64,000 nt of DNA from the NCBI RefSeq assembly GCF_043951865.1, contig NZ_JBINJF010000014.1:46646-110645 (forward strand), read 5' to 3'. The position numbers and the translations under genes were made by a program. The DNA comes from JAMQKA01 sp043951865 (GTDB taxonomy: Bacteria > Bacteroidota > Rhodothermia > Balneolales > Balneolaceae). The notes beneath the pieces are model-generated. The model saw nothing but the letters and a program-made list of their open reading frames with translations. It had not been told where the DNA came from and searched no databases. Shown piece by piece: positions 8,905 to 18,217 of the stretch (its first letter is position 1; every line of letters begins with the position of its first letter).

Positions 8905-9726
8905 ATGAATACCAAAAACCAAACATCTGAAGATTTAAAAGCTACAGTGAAAGAAAAATATGCCCAAATAAGCAAGCAGTCACGCGACCAAAATGCGAGT
9001 TCCTGCTGCGGAGCAACCGGCTGCTGCGATACCGTGGATTACGCGGTATTTGCCGAAGATTATTCGACGGTTGAAGGGTACAATGAAGAGGCGGACCTGG
9101 GGTTGGGATGCGGTTTGCCCACCGAATTTGCAAAGATCAGTGAGGGAGATACGGTGGTTGACCTCGGCTCCGGGGCGGGCAACGACTGCTTTGTGGCCCG
9201 TCAGGTCGCAGGCGAAACCGGGCGCGTCATCGGGTTGGACATGACCGAGGAGATGGTGGAGAAAGCTAGGAAAAATGCCGCGAAACTGGGATATGAAAAT
9301 GTGGAATTTGTGGTCGGAGATATTGAAGATATGCCGCTCGGAGAGGAACTGGCCGATGTGGTAGTCAGCAATTGCGTGCTGAACCTGGTGCCCGACAAGA
9401 AAAAGGCTTTTTCGGAGACATATCGGATCCTTAAAAGCGGGGGGCATTTCAGCATCTCCGACGTCGTCACCAAGGGCGATCTGCCTGAATCTCTCAAAGA
9501 GGACGCCGAAATGTACGCGGGCTGTGTTGCCGGTGCAATCGACCTTGATGCGTATCTGTCGGTCATAAGGGAAAGCGGCTTCGAAAATATCACCCTCCAA
9601 AAACAGAAAGAGATTCAGCTCCCGGATGATATTTTAAGCCCGTACATGTCCGCTGATGAAATCGGGGAATTCAACGCTTCCGGGGTAGGCATCTACAGCA
9701 TTACGGTGTATGCCGAAAAACCGTAG
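8905..9726 (+). CDS. arsM: Arsenite S-adenosylmethionine methyltransferase
   Basis: The ATG at 8905 was chosen; the frame is open further upstream but overlaps arsR. 273 residues. The N-terminus carries a cysteine-rich patch (SSCCGATGCCD), then LGLGCGLPTEFA, the class I methyltransferase SAM motif VVDLGSGAGNDCFVAR, and GHFSISDVVTKGDLP and DAEMYAGCVAGA, all hallmarks of ArsM. Cysteines in LGCGLP, SNCVLN and YAGCVAGA correspond to the arsenic-binding residues of characterised ArsM. It methylates As(III) to mono- and dimethylated species using SAM and thiols, giving detoxification by volatilisation or efflux. No arsenite pump or arsenate reductase is present nearby. Confidence 0.93.
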   Translation: MNTKNQTSEDLKATVKEKYAQISKQSRDQNASSCCGATGCCDTVDYAVFAEDYSTVEGYNEEADLGLGCGLPTEFAKISEGDTVVDLGSGAGNDCFVARQVAGETGRVIGLDMTEEMVEKARKNAAKLGYENVEFVVGDIEDMPLGEELADVVVSNCVLNLVPDKKKAFSETYRILKSGGHFSISDVVTKGDLPESLKEDAEMYAGCVAGAIDLDAYLSVIRESGFENITLQKQKEIQLPDDILSPYMSADEIGEFNASGVGIYSITVYAEKP

Positions 9727-9738
9727 TAATAAATGTTT

Positions 9739-9768
9739 AACCACCAGGGTTGGCCAACCCTGGTGGTT
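9739..9768. terminator. 30-bp perfect palindrome after arsM
   Basis: AACCACCAGGGTTGG (9739-9753) is followed at once by its exact reverse complement (9754-9768). The hairpin lies 12 bp after the arsM stop and probably ends the arsRM transcript, although no T-run follows. Confidence 0.6.
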
Positions 9769-9898
9769 CTCAGAAATATAAAGCCGGTGCGAGATGTTGA
9801 TGTGTATTAAATGAAGCCAGAATATTAGGGCTTCATGTAGTAGCGGAAAGCAATGGGAAAGATGTTAGCGGAAAAATCGGTTTTTCAGGATCAAGTTA

Positions 9899-10010
9899 TG
9901 GAGACCTTTGCAATCTCCTCGACCCTTCGTTGCAGGCGTTATTCTCCCGTATGTTAATGTCGGTGATACAACCACCTCCCAACAAAACAGCAGATTCTGT
10001 AAAGGTGGCT
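9899..10010 (-). repeat. Dispersed MITE-like repeat R1, copy a
   Basis: In reverse orientation this reads CTTTACAGAATCTGC, then GTTGGGAGGTGGTTGTATC, matching the copies at 23247, 27584 and 46560. The second hairpin of the family is decayed here. The remainder of the gap 9769-10275 holds nothing I recognise. Confidence 0.65.
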
Positions 10011-10275
10011 TAAAAATATTTAACGGTAAATTCCAAAATTTGAGCCATCCAATTATTTAGGAACTCTTCGGGAATAATGCGGGATGAGGTACGGCCCAAA
10101 GCACCAATTCTTATGAATAGCAAATGTATGCACCTGTCGGGTTCGGCTTGTTAAATGAATTAAACTAAGGCTCCGGTGCAGCAAAATTCACTTACCAGGT
10201 GGGTAATTTAATTTATACCTTTGATTGAGTGGACGCCGGTCGATTAATCCTGGTACTGAAAATGGGAAGTACACT

Positions 10276-10506
10276 ATGAAAAAAACAAAAGTGGCAATTT
10301 TCGTGATTCTGACCCTGGTCCTGGTGTTGCTTGTGGTACAAAATACCGCTTCCGTTCAGGCCCACTTTCTGGGCTTTACTGCAGAAATGTCGCTGGTCGT
10401 TCTGCTATTCCTGACCGGGGGTATAGGCTTTGTATCAGGATTGGTGCTCGGTTTTCTATTGAAGAGCAGGCGCTCCCGGGCCCCCGACCAGCAGCGAGAA
10501 GCGTGA
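10276..10506 (+). CDS. LapA/DUF1049-type small membrane protein
   Basis: 76 residues from the ATG at 10276 (MKKTKVAIFVILTLVLVLLVVQNTASV); the longer frame from 10225 adds nothing family-like. Two transmembrane helices (about 4-22 and 34-62) surround the motif QNTASVQAHFLGFTAEMSLVVLLFLTGGIGFVSGL, characteristic of the lipopolysaccharide assembly protein A (DUF1049) family, and a basic cytoplasmic tail ends the protein. In E. coli LapA helps regulate LPS synthesis; in other phyla the role is not defined. The anion transporter starts 45 bp downstream and is probably co-transcribed. Confidence 0.82.
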   Translation: MKKTKVAIFVILTLVLVLLVVQNTASVQAHFLGFTAEMSLVVLLFLTGGIGFVSGLVLGFLLKSRRSRAPDQQREA

Positions 10507-10551
10507 TAAAGGGGCTATTCATCTGGAAATTATAATCTTGTCTTACTCCAC

Positions 10552-12369
10552 ATGGGATTCGAACAGCTGCTAATTATTGGAGTATTGGTAGGTGCTTTTA
10601 TCGGGTTGGTGATTGACCTGTGGAGCCCGGATGCTATCCTGTTGACGGCCCTGGCTATCCTCACAATCAGCGGGGTTCTAAGCCTTGAGCAGGCGTTCCA
10701 GGGATTCGCAAATACAACATTAATTGCGTTGGGCAGCCTGTACGTGGTGTCGGCGGCGATGCGGGAAAGCGGCGCGCTCGACCGTGCCAGTTCCTTTATC
10801 CTGGGACGGGAGACCCGGAGTATCCAGCGAATATTGCTGCGGTTGTGCCCCAGTGTATCCATCTATTCCGCCTTCTTAAATAACACTCCCGTTGTAGCGA
10901 TGGGTATTCCCGCTATCCGGCGATGGGCCCTGAAAAATAACATTGTCGTCTCAAAGCTGCTTATGCCCCTTTCTTTTGCCGCAATTTTGGGAGGGCTCTG
11001 CACCTTAATCGGGACCAGTACCAACCTCATTACCCACGGACTGCTGCAAAGTCACGGATTTGAGGGTCTTTCCTTTTTTGAACTAGCCTGGGTTGGCGTA
11101 CCCAGTGCAGTTGTCGGACTGTTGTACCTCGTTTTCATTTCTCCCCTGTTAACCCCGGCCCGTCGCGATATTCGCTATGAGGAGGAGCAGGAACGGAACC
11201 TGCTGGTGGAGGTTGAGATTAGAGAAGGTGCAGATGTAATTGGAAAAAGGGTAAGGGAAACAGGGTTAGATGAAATACAGGGCTTCTTCCTTTCTCGTAT
11301 TAACCGCGGGGACCGTGAAATAGCACCTGTTCCGAAAAATGAGAAACTACGGCAGGGCGATCATCTTTTGTATACTGCAAAAGGGGGCATTGCAGTGAAA
11401 GCACCTGACTTGACCGATTATTCCGGGCTGCACGTTGTTCATAAGCCTCCGAGAGATGATGTGCAGCAGGAGGGAAGCCCGGAACGGGAGCTTCACCAGG
11501 TGGTTGTAAAAGAAGGATCGCCGCTGGTGGGCAGCACCGTTGAAAAAGCCAGGCTCCTAGACCGGTTCGGAGCCGCCGTAACCGGCGTGCGCAGGAGAGG
11601 AAAACGTGTTGACCAGCCTCTTGGACCGTTTGTACTGCATCCCGGTGATGTGCTGTTGCTTGATACAAGGCCTGGATTCCGAGAGGTCCATGAGGATACC
11701 AAAGATTTTTTCCTGACTAGTGCGGCCGGTGGGGAAGCAGTGGGGGCAGAAACAAGCATTGAAGAGCGCCGGCCCGGGGGAAAAGATTTGTATATTTCGG
11801 TGGCCGTGTTAGTGGGCATTGTATCGCTGGTCGCCACTGGACTGGTTCATATTGCGCTGGCGGGCATTTTGGGAGTTGCGGTATTGTTGAGTTTCAATGT
11901 CATTAAAGCCGGTGAAGCTCGAAAATCGGTTGACTGGACTGTTTTAATAGTCATTGGTTCCGCTATTGGTCTGGGGAAAGCCATGGAGGTAAGCGGAACG
12001 TCCGAACTCATCGGAAGGTGGATGGTGGATTTGACCAGCGCGTACGGCCACCGGGCGGTGCTGGCCGGGGTTGTTATTGTTACGGGTCTGCTCACTGAAG
12101 TTATTACCAATAACGGCGCGGTAGCCCTGATGTTCCCCATAGCGTTGTCGGTTGCCGAGTCACAGGGCGTTGAAGCCCGCGGCCTGTTTATCTCGATTAC
12201 CCTGGTGGCCTCCATGTCGCTGATCACCCCGATCGGTTACCAGACCAATCTTATGGTTTATGGTCCCGGCAATTACCGGTTTACGGATTTCTTCAAGGTC
12301 GGTTTCCCGCTTGAATTAACGTTGTGGGCGCTTGTCATCATCTTGGTGCCGATCTTTTGGACAATGTGA
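10552..12369 (+). CDS. SLC13/DASS-type anion:cation symporter with RCK (TrkA-C) domains
   Basis: 605 residues. Transmembrane segments at both ends flank two soluble TrkA-C domains (about 210-290 and 305-385; VEIREGADVIGKRVRETGLDEIQGFFLSRI and VVKEGSPLVGSTVEKARLLDRFGAAVTGVRR). The paired transport signatures are visible: LIGTSTNLITHGLL in the first half and TEVITNNGAVALMFPIA plus TPIGYQTNLMVYGPGNYRFTDF in the second. Members import sulfate, dicarboxylates or similar anions with sodium, and the RCK domains may gate it with a nucleotide. Substrate is not decidable by eye; sulfate is the usual annotation of this RCK-bearing subgroup. Confidence 0.9.
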   Translation: MGFEQLLIIGVLVGAFIGLVIDLWSPDAILLTALAILTISGVLSLEQAFQGFANTTLIALGSLYVVSAAMRESGALDRASSFILGRETRSIQRILLRLCPSVSIYSAFLNNTPVVAMGIPAIRRWALKNNIVVSKLLMPLSFAAILGGLCTLIGTSTNLITHGLLQSHGFEGLSFFELAWVGVPSAVVGLLYLVFISPLLTPARRDIRYEEEQERNLLVEVEIREGADVIGKRVRETGLDEIQGFFLSRINRGDREIAPVPKNEKLRQGDHLLYTAKGGIAVKAPDLTDYSGLHVVHKPPRDDVQQEGSPERELHQVVVKEGSPLVGSTVEKARLLDRFGAAVTGVRRRGKRVDQPLGPFVLHPGDVLLLDTRPGFREVHEDTKDFFLTSAAGGEAVGAETSIEERRPGGKDLYISVAVLVGIVSLVATGLVHIALAGILGVAVLLSFNVIKAGEARKSVDWTVLIVIGSAIGLGKAMEVSGTSELIGRWMVDLTSAYGHRAVLAGVVIVTGLLTEVITNNGAVALMFPIALSVAESQGVEARGLFISITLVASMSLITPIGYQTNLMVYGPGNYRFTDFFKVGFPLELTLWALVIILVPIFWTM

Positions 12370-12886
12370 GTTTTTTTACTTTTTATCCCCAAAATATCCG
12401 TTTAATTAGGGCCTTCCTCAGTCCCCCCATTACTTCATTGGCTGCCAATAAATTAAAGGTATTTATGTGGTGATTAAATGCAAGGAATTTTGCTAATTTG
12501 CCCAAAACCCTTCCAATTTTGCGGGTCCCTTTATGCCAATGCAGGATCTTGGTTGTAGCAAATAGCTTATCATTGACTAATATGGGGTCTTAATTACAGG
12601 TAACGAGCTTTTATTTAATTTCATTTCAGCCATCCCATACATTGATTCAAATAGTTGCATTTCATTTGGTAACAAAACTTTCAACAACTGATCTGTGAGA
12701 TATTCGGGTTAACATGTACATCTATGAAAGTTATCCCGGTGGGAAATTCCCCTGGCAAAATAACATTCAAATTGTGATTAAGGTTTTTGTTAGCCATATT
12801 TCTGAAGCTTCAAGAGGCAATATTTACCAAATTGTTTTGCTGGTTTAAATCCGCCAGATACATATCAGTACTATTAAGAGACCTGT
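12370..12886. other. 517-bp AT-rich gap before the MscS-type channel gene
   Basis: No reading frame with family resemblance, no hairpin of note and no copy of the repeat families or of the 35-bp stress promoter motif was found here. It presumably contains the promoter of the channel gene. Confidence 0.5.
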
Positions 12887-14272
12887 ATGCATAAAGAATA
12901 TCAGTACATATTTATCGTACTTCTCCTGCTGATCACCATGCCGCATAGCGTGCTTGCGCAGGTTCAGAACCAGACTGAAACGACTGAACCGGATGAAACT
13001 GCCGCTCCCGAACGCGTAGATGTTGCACCAGTAGCAGATGATTCCCAGATACGGGATCGGCTTGCCCGGATTTTAACTGCAACAGAGTGGTTCGAAAATC
13101 CACAGGTAGAGGTGAACGATGGGGTAGTTTTTCTAAGTGGATCAACAGAAACCGGTGATTATAAGAGATGGGCGGGAGATTTGGCCAGAAATACCCAGGA
13201 CGTAACTGCCGTCGTAAATAGAATTGATATTCTGGATCCGGATATATGGGATTATCAACCCGCTTATACCGGCTTGCAGGAATTATGGCGAAATATTATG
13301 AGTGCTATTCCATTCCTGATCTTCGGAATAGTGGTACTGGTTATCTTCTGGGGAATTTCCCTGCTGGTAGCTAAAGGTGCCCGCGCTTATTTGGTAAATC
13401 GTCAAATGAACGACCTTTTGCAGGATATTGCTGCACGAGGTATTGGCATTTTTGTTTTCCTCCTGGGTATATATATCGTTTTTCATGTTGCAGATTTAAC
13501 CAATGTAGCTCTCACCATACTGGGAGGTACAGGGTTGCTGGGGATTGTTTTGGGGATCGCATTCCGGGATATAACGGAAAATTTCCTGGCCAGTATTTTT
13601 TTGAGTGTTCAAAACCCATTTCATGCGGGTGATCATGTAGAGATAAATAACAATATTGGATATGTCCAGCGGCTTACCATTCGGGCTACGCTACTTATGA
13701 CCCTTGACGGCAACCATCTGCAAATTCCAAATTCTATCGTCTATAAAAGCAGTATCCTCAATTACACCAGTAATCCAAACCAGCGATTCAGTTTTGTTAT
13801 TGGTATTGGATATGATGCCAGCGTTACGTCTGCACAGGATCTTGCCACAAAGATATTTGAAGAACATCCGGCCGTTTTGAGGGAACCGGAGCCCTTGGTT
13901 TTGGTGGACAAGCTGGCTCCTTCTACCATTAATTTGATGTTCTATGTTTGGGTGGATGGAAGCAAACATAATGTATTAAAGGTAAAATCATCTGTGCTAA
14001 GGCAGATTAAAACCGCTTATTTGGCAGAGGGGGTTTCAATGCCTGATGATGCAAGGGAAAGAATATTCCTCGATGGTGTAACCATTCAATCCCGAAAGGA
14101 AACGGAAGCGTCCGATAAGAAAAAAACCGTGAGTAGACCTGTTGCAGAAGATTCAAAATTAATAACGAAGGCAGAAGGACAGCTGGAAAGCAATGATGAG
14201 GAAATTTTAGAACAGGCCCGGAAGTCAAGATCTCCTGAAGAAGGAGATGACCTTCTAAAACCTAATAAATAG
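12887..14272 (+). CDS. BON-domain MscS-family mechanosensitive channel
   Basis: 461 residues. A signal peptide (to VLAQ, about residue 24) and an acidic linker precede a BON domain (about 54-115: DRLARILTATEWFENPQVEVNDGVVFLSGSTETGDYKRWAG), then membrane helices from about 135 and the MscS core: TILGGTGLLGIVLGIAFRDITENFLASIFLSVQNPFHAGDHVEIN (pore helix and beta domain). The C-terminal tail is charged and low in complexity. MscS channels release solutes on hypo-osmotic shock; BON domains bind lipids or phospholipid interfaces, here placed in the periplasm. It is convergent with the ice-binding-like gene and shares its terminator. Confidence 0.9.
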   Translation: MHKEYQYIFIVLLLLITMPHSVLAQVQNQTETTEPDETAAPERVDVAPVADDSQIRDRLARILTATEWFENPQVEVNDGVVFLSGSTETGDYKRWAGDLARNTQDVTAVVNRIDILDPDIWDYQPAYTGLQELWRNIMSAIPFLIFGIVVLVIFWGISLLVAKGARAYLVNRQMNDLLQDIAARGIGIFVFLLGIYIVFHVADLTNVALTILGGTGLLGIVLGIAFRDITENFLASIFLSVQNPFHAGDHVEINNNIGYVQRLTIRATLLMTLDGNHLQIPNSIVYKSSILNYTSNPNQRFSFVIGIGYDASVTSAQDLATKIFEEHPAVLREPEPLVLVDKLAPSTINLMFYVWVDGSKHNVLKVKSSVLRQIKTAYLAEGVSMPDDARERIFLDGVTIQSRKETEASDKKKTVSRPVAEDSKLITKAEGQLESNDEEILEQARKSRSPEEGDDLLKPNK

Positions 14273-14385
14273 GCGCAAAATTGTGGTTGTCTGATATACT
14301 TCTAGAATACCGGTTATGCCGGTCAGCCAGGTTATTGCTGCATAAAATTTTTTTTGCAAGATGAATTAGTTGCAAGAATAATTTA

Positions 14386-14417
14386 ATAAAGCGGGCACCG
14401 GCCGGTGCCCGCTTTAT
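14386..14417. terminator. 32-bp perfect palindrome, bidirectional terminator
   Basis: ATAAAGCGGGCACCGG (14386-14401) is followed directly by its reverse complement. It lies between the convergent MscS and ice-binding-like genes, GC-rich at the centre and AT-rich at both ends (AAA on the left, TTTAT on the right), the form of a shared intrinsic terminator. Confidence 0.85.
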
Positions 14418-14454
14418 GACTACTTCAGATTACTATAGAACAGTTTTTCCTGCC

Positions 14455-15768
14455 TTACCTGATTGTTGAAGAAGTTTGGCTGTCGATACTTCTGGGTTCA
14501 GTAACGGTATTATCATCGAGGATGATTGACGTTTGACTAAACAATCTCCCGTTCAGTTTTGCACCTTTTTCAAGCGTGATTTCATTGATGGACAGGATGA
14601 TGCCTTCAAAATGGGCATTCTTGCCGATGGTTACATCGCCTTTTACATACCAAAAGATATTATCTGCACGGGCTCCATTGGTTAAAGAGAATACCGTATT
14701 TTCCCCTATGGTAAGGTTTTCACCTACCTTGATCAGCCACACATCATCTACACTGCCTGAAAGAGTAATATCGGAGGCTATATGAAGGGAATCACTCCAT
14801 TCATGTACTCCGGGGGACAATACACTATTGAGGAAACGTTCATCCTTGTGACTGGTTGAATCATCTCCGTTCTGCATTGATGCATCACCGAAGGCAGACA
14901 TCATGTCTTCGATGGCTTCAATGGCATCTGGAGAAGTTGCATTCCGTTGGTTCGCATGCAAAACAAAAACCTGACCGGAGGTTGTTTGCAGTGTTGGCTT
15001 AAAGATGTCCTCCTCTTTTGGAGTGCTGGTTGCCACAGCGCCTTCTCCGACGTGACCCGTAATAACGGATGATGAACTGTTTATAACAGATGTTTTTGCC
15101 AGAATAACAAAATGGCCGGCTTTACCGAGATCAATACTCGTTGTCCTATTTGTTAACATGGCATACATTGAGCTGTTCTCAGTCCAATCCATACCATATC
15201 TGTCATTTTCTTTATCAAAGCCAGTTGCGCCAGATCTTCCTGTGGTTGTAAAACTCCAGGTTTGATCATTTTCAAGTGCAATATTTTTTGAATTTTTGAC
15301 ACCATTTGTAACGGTAAAGGTGTACAGAGTACCCTCGTTAAGTTCCCTGTCAGGTGTAAACAGTGCTACTTTATCAGAATAACTGATAGTTCCACCTACA
15401 GGACCTGTAGAATACTGCCGGCTATTTTCAGAATCTTTAATTGTTGACCGGTCACTGATTGGATTATCCAGGATCTCGCCATGGCCTCCATGCTCTCCGT
15501 GCATTGTATCTGCATACGTAGCATGTAAAAGTAATGTCCTCCCATTGATACTTTCTTCATTCATATCACTGCTGAATGTTACCTCGATAACGCTACTTAG
15601 ATCAACATTCAACTCATCACCAGCGGGAATGGTTGATAAAATGACGGGTGCTTTTGTCTCTGGCTCAGCGACAGTGCTTGTATCCTGTGCTATACCACCA
15701 GCAGAAAAACCGGCAAAAAGCAGGGCTGAGAGAGTGGTGCATTTAAATAACTGTTTATTTGTTTTCAT
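14455..15768 (-). CDS. Ice-binding-like (DUF3494) secreted protein with Ig-like domain
   Basis: 437 residues with a signal peptide (ALLFAGFSAGGIAQ). Residues about 38-175 form a bacterial Ig-like (SbsA/Big_5) domain: PVILSTIPAGDELNVDLSSVIEVTFSSDMNEESI ... TWSFTTTG. Residues about 210-425 match the DUF3494 ice-binding fold: SSSSVITGHVGEGA, DITLSGSVDDVWLIKVGENLTIG, IFWYVKGDVTIGKNAHFEGIILSINEITLEKGAKLNGRLFSQTSIILDDN. DUF3494 proteins bind ice or act as adhesive beta-helix surface proteins; many Bacteroidota copies are in mesophiles, so ice binding is not assured. A copy of the 35-bp stress promoter motif lies 68 bp upstream, which ties it to the envelope-stress genes that follow. Confidence 0.88.
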   Translation of the reverse strand: MKTNKQLFKCTTLSALLFAGFSAGGIAQDTSTVAEPETKAPVILSTIPAGDELNVDLSSVIEVTFSSDMNEESINGRTLLLHATYADTMHGEHGGHGEILDNPISDRSTIKDSENSRQYSTGPVGGTISYSDKVALFTPDRELNEGTLYTFTVTNGVKNSKNIALENDQTWSFTTTGRSGATGFDKENDRYGMDWTENSSMYAMLTNRTTSIDLGKAGHFVILAKTSVINSSSSVITGHVGEGAVATSTPKEEDIFKPTLQTTSGQVFVLHANQRNATSPDAIEAIEDMMSAFGDASMQNGDDSTSHKDERFLNSVLSPGVHEWSDSLHIASDITLSGSVDDVWLIKVGENLTIGENTVFSLTNGARADNIFWYVKGDVTIGKNAHFEGIILSINEITLEKGAKLNGRLFSQTSIILDDNTVTEPRSIDSQTSSTIR

Positions 15769-15835
15769 AATATATTTTTGATTAGCGTGGAGTAATTATC
15801 ACGCCTTTAATCTGCACATAAATTGACTGAGAGTT

Positions 15836-15870
15836 GTTACAGCATGCCGGTTATTAGTTGTATATATCAC
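15836..15870 (-). promoter_or_regulatory. 35-bp stress promoter motif, copy 1 (ice-binding-like gene)
   Basis: On the minus strand it reads GTGATATATACAA, 16 bases, TGTAAC, the last base 68 bp before the ATG at 15768. Spacing is identical to the other copies. TGTAAC has the position of a -10 element and the 5' block that of a -35 element (17 bp between the hexamers). Confidence 0.72.
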
Positions 15871-16040
15871 TGAAGCTGAATGCACCTGCCGTTCCTGACC
15901 TCGATGAAAAAGACTCTTCAATTTTTGCAAATAGGTAATGATTTCGCTTTCGCTAATCTCTCTTTGATGGCTGGAAATCCATATAACAGCTGCTAGAAAA
16001 AATGATAGCTCCTCCTCTGTGTAAAAAACAAACAAAACCT

Positions 16041-16075
16041 GCGATATATGTAATACTTTCACAATAATTTGTAAC
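16041..16075 (+). promoter_or_regulatory. 35-bp stress promoter motif, copy 2 (small membrane protein)
   Basis: Reads GCGATATATGTAA, 16 bases, TGTAAC, pointing right towards the gene at 16251 with a predicted leader of about 170 bases. It is divergent from copy 1, 170 bp away. Confidence 0.68.
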
Positions 16076-16250
16076 ACATCCCGGCACGAATATTTAAAAA
16101 TTGTTATGAGAAATCTGTTAGAATTGCTCTTTCAGATGAGGAAAACTAAAAAGATAGCTACAGTCACGGGAGCATTTTATTCTAGCTGAGTCGCTATTTT
16201 GTGAGAGTGTACATTGGTTCCAAGTAATGAAAATTAAAAAGAGAGAAATT

Positions 16251-16451
16251 ATGAAACAGACAATTGGAAGTATCTTAAGTGTAGGCGGATTGATCGGAGT
16301 GATATATTTTGGAATTCAATATATGAACGATTCTGAATCTTTTGAATTATTGGGGGCAGATGTCGCTGTAAGTACTGGTAATTGGGTTCCGATTCTCATA
16401 TCACTAATCGTACTCATTCTGGGAGTAGTCATTTATCAGTCTAAGGAGTAG
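16251..16451 (+). CDS. Small two-helix membrane protein, unknown function
   Basis: 66 residues from the ATG at 16251 (MKQTIGSILSVGGLIGVIYFGIQYM), preceded by GAGAGAAATT as a weak ribosome site; an in-frame ATG at 16227 would add eight basic residues. Two hydrophobic helices (about 4-23 and 46-62) are joined by an acidic loop (NDSESFELLGADVAVSTGN). I do not recognise a named family, but tiny proteins of this build are common in Bacteroidota stress loci. A copy of the 35-bp motif lies upstream, which is the best evidence that it is a real and stress-controlled gene. Confidence 0.72.
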   Translation: MKQTIGSILSVGGLIGVIYFGIQYMNDSESFELLGADVAVSTGNWVPILISLIVLILGVVIYQSKE

Positions 16452-16665
16452 TCAATTGTCGGTCTAATAGTCCATAAGGGTTGTTATGCTGATCTTTATT
16501 GATTGACATATCACTCATGGGCCCATCCAACCAAGCTGCGTTAGAGGGGGGATTGAAAAATTATTAGGCAGTGAAATATGATGAATCCAATCGTCCCAAA
16601 TTGGCTTTGACGGTTTAATATCCCGGAATTGTGTACACAATAAGAAAAATTAGGAGAGATCGATT

Positions 16666-18162
16666 ATGAGACCCATTATTTCAAATATATGGCTGATATT
16701 CATGCTGGGGCTTTTGGTTTCTGCCTGCAGTATACAGGAAAGTGCGATAAGCGGTGAACGGCGGGCGTACGGCTATAGCTGGGACCAGGAAAAACAGATT
16801 GGCAAAGATGCCGACCAGCAGATTCAACAACAATACGGGGTATATGATAATGATGAGCTGCAAGCGTATGTGGAAAATATTGGGCAGGAGATGCTGGCCG
16901 TCAGCCATATGAACCGGGCCGACACGCCTGCCGAGTATGAAGGAACGGACTTTTACTTTCGTGTTTTAGACAGCCCGGTCGTCAACGCTTTTGCCTTGCC
17001 GGGCGGATACATCTATGTAACCCGGGGACTGCTGTCGCATCTTGACAATGAAGCCCAGCTCTCCGTGGTGCTGGGTCATGAAATCGGCCACGTGATTGCA
17101 CGCCATGCCTCCCAGCGAGCCTTCGAGCAGCAGATGGGACAGATTGCCCTGATCGGGGGAGCCATAGGCGGGGAACTGCTGGGGCTTCCCGGTGGAGATA
17201 TCCTTGGTATTGGCAGCCAGGCAGCCCAGCTGCTGTTTTTAAGCTACAGCCGCGATGACGAACGGGAATCCGATCGCCTTGGGGTTGAGTACGCCGCCAT
17301 GCAACAATACGAGGCGGCTGAAGGGGCACAGTTTTTTGTTTCCCTGGAGCGGATGTCCAAACAGTCCGGCCAGAGCATTCCCGACTGGCAATCAACCCAT
17401 CCCGATCCGGGCGAAAGGGCAAGGAGTATTCCTGAACTTGCCGAAGAGTGGAAAGCAAAAGGATATGAACAGACCATTGACAACACCGATCAGTATATGG
17501 GCAAGCTCGACAATATGATCTATGGCGAAAATCCGCGGGAGGGGTTTACCCGTAACGGCCATTTCTACCATCCGGATATGAAATTTCAATTTCCCTATCC
17601 TGAGGACTGGCAGGTGGTTAATCAGCGGTCACTGGTTGCGGTTGTAAGCGGGGACCAGGATGCCGTTTCGATTATGACGCTGGACGGCGAGTCGGCGGGT
17701 GCAGAGGCCTCCGTTAACGAGTTCTTAAATCAAGAGGGCATTACCACGCTGGGAAAATCAGATACCCAAAGCAACGGCCTTTCTGCATACCGGGCAGAAG
17801 CCACCGGACAGACCGAGGACGGGACCCAGCTTAAATTCTATCTCTATGCCATAGAATATGATGGCTCCATCTATCGCTTTTTAAACTACACAACAGCTGA
17901 GAAGTATGGAACCTATGCTTCCCGTTTTGATGAGATAACCAGTGGATTCAAGCAGCTGACCGATTCAGGGATATTGAATATTCAACCGGTTCGCCTGCAG
18001 GCGGTAAAAGCCAGCCGTTCAGGCACCTTTCAGTCCTTTCTTCCAGGGAACCTCGAAAGCTATTCGATAACAGTGTCGCCAGAGGACTTGGCCATAATGA
18101 ACCAGGTGGGCCTCGATGAACAGATCGATGCAGGTACCTGGTTAAAACTCCCAACTCAGTAA
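16666..18162 (+). CDS. M48-family zinc metalloprotease lipoprotein
   Basis: 498 residues. Lipoprotein signal (LGLLVSACSIQ), then the M48 peptidase domain (about 30-260) with the zinc motif VLGHEIGHVIARHASQ and the third ligand in DDERESDRLGVEYA, and the typical FALPGGYIYVTRGLL before it. This is the BepA/LoiP/YcaL type, which degrades or folds outer-membrane proteins in the periplasm. The C-terminal half holds a beta-rich domain (FYHPDMKFQFPYPEDWQVVNQ ...) and a LysM-like end (ITVSPEDLAIMNQVGLDEQIDAGTWLKLP). It stands alone, with no stress motif copy upstream at the right spacing. Confidence 0.92.
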   Translation: MRPIISNIWLIFMLGLLVSACSIQESAISGERRAYGYSWDQEKQIGKDADQQIQQQYGVYDNDELQAYVENIGQEMLAVSHMNRADTPAEYEGTDFYFRVLDSPVVNAFALPGGYIYVTRGLLSHLDNEAQLSVVLGHEIGHVIARHASQRAFEQQMGQIALIGGAIGGELLGLPGGDILGIGSQAAQLLFLSYSRDDERESDRLGVEYAAMQQYEAAEGAQFFVSLERMSKQSGQSIPDWQSTHPDPGERARSIPELAEEWKAKGYEQTIDNTDQYMGKLDNMIYGENPREGFTRNGHFYHPDMKFQFPYPEDWQVVNQRSLVAVVSGDQDAVSIMTLDGESAGAEASVNEFLNQEGITTLGKSDTQSNGLSAYRAEATGQTEDGTQLKFYLYAIEYDGSIYRFLNYTTAEKYGTYASRFDEITSGFKQLTDSGILNIQPVRLQAVKASRSGTFQSFLPGNLESYSITVSPEDLAIMNQVGLDEQIDAGTWLKLPTQ

Positions 18163-18217
18163 ACGCGGAAGCCTGTGTTGTTATCGGTTGGTTCATAATG
18201 TAATTAGGGCTTTCCTT

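Noticed and set aside
16490..16522. A further near-copy of the stress motif (GTTAT ... TTGACATATCAC).
   Set aside because: The spacing is 32 instead of 35 bp and it would point left at a gene on the opposite strand.
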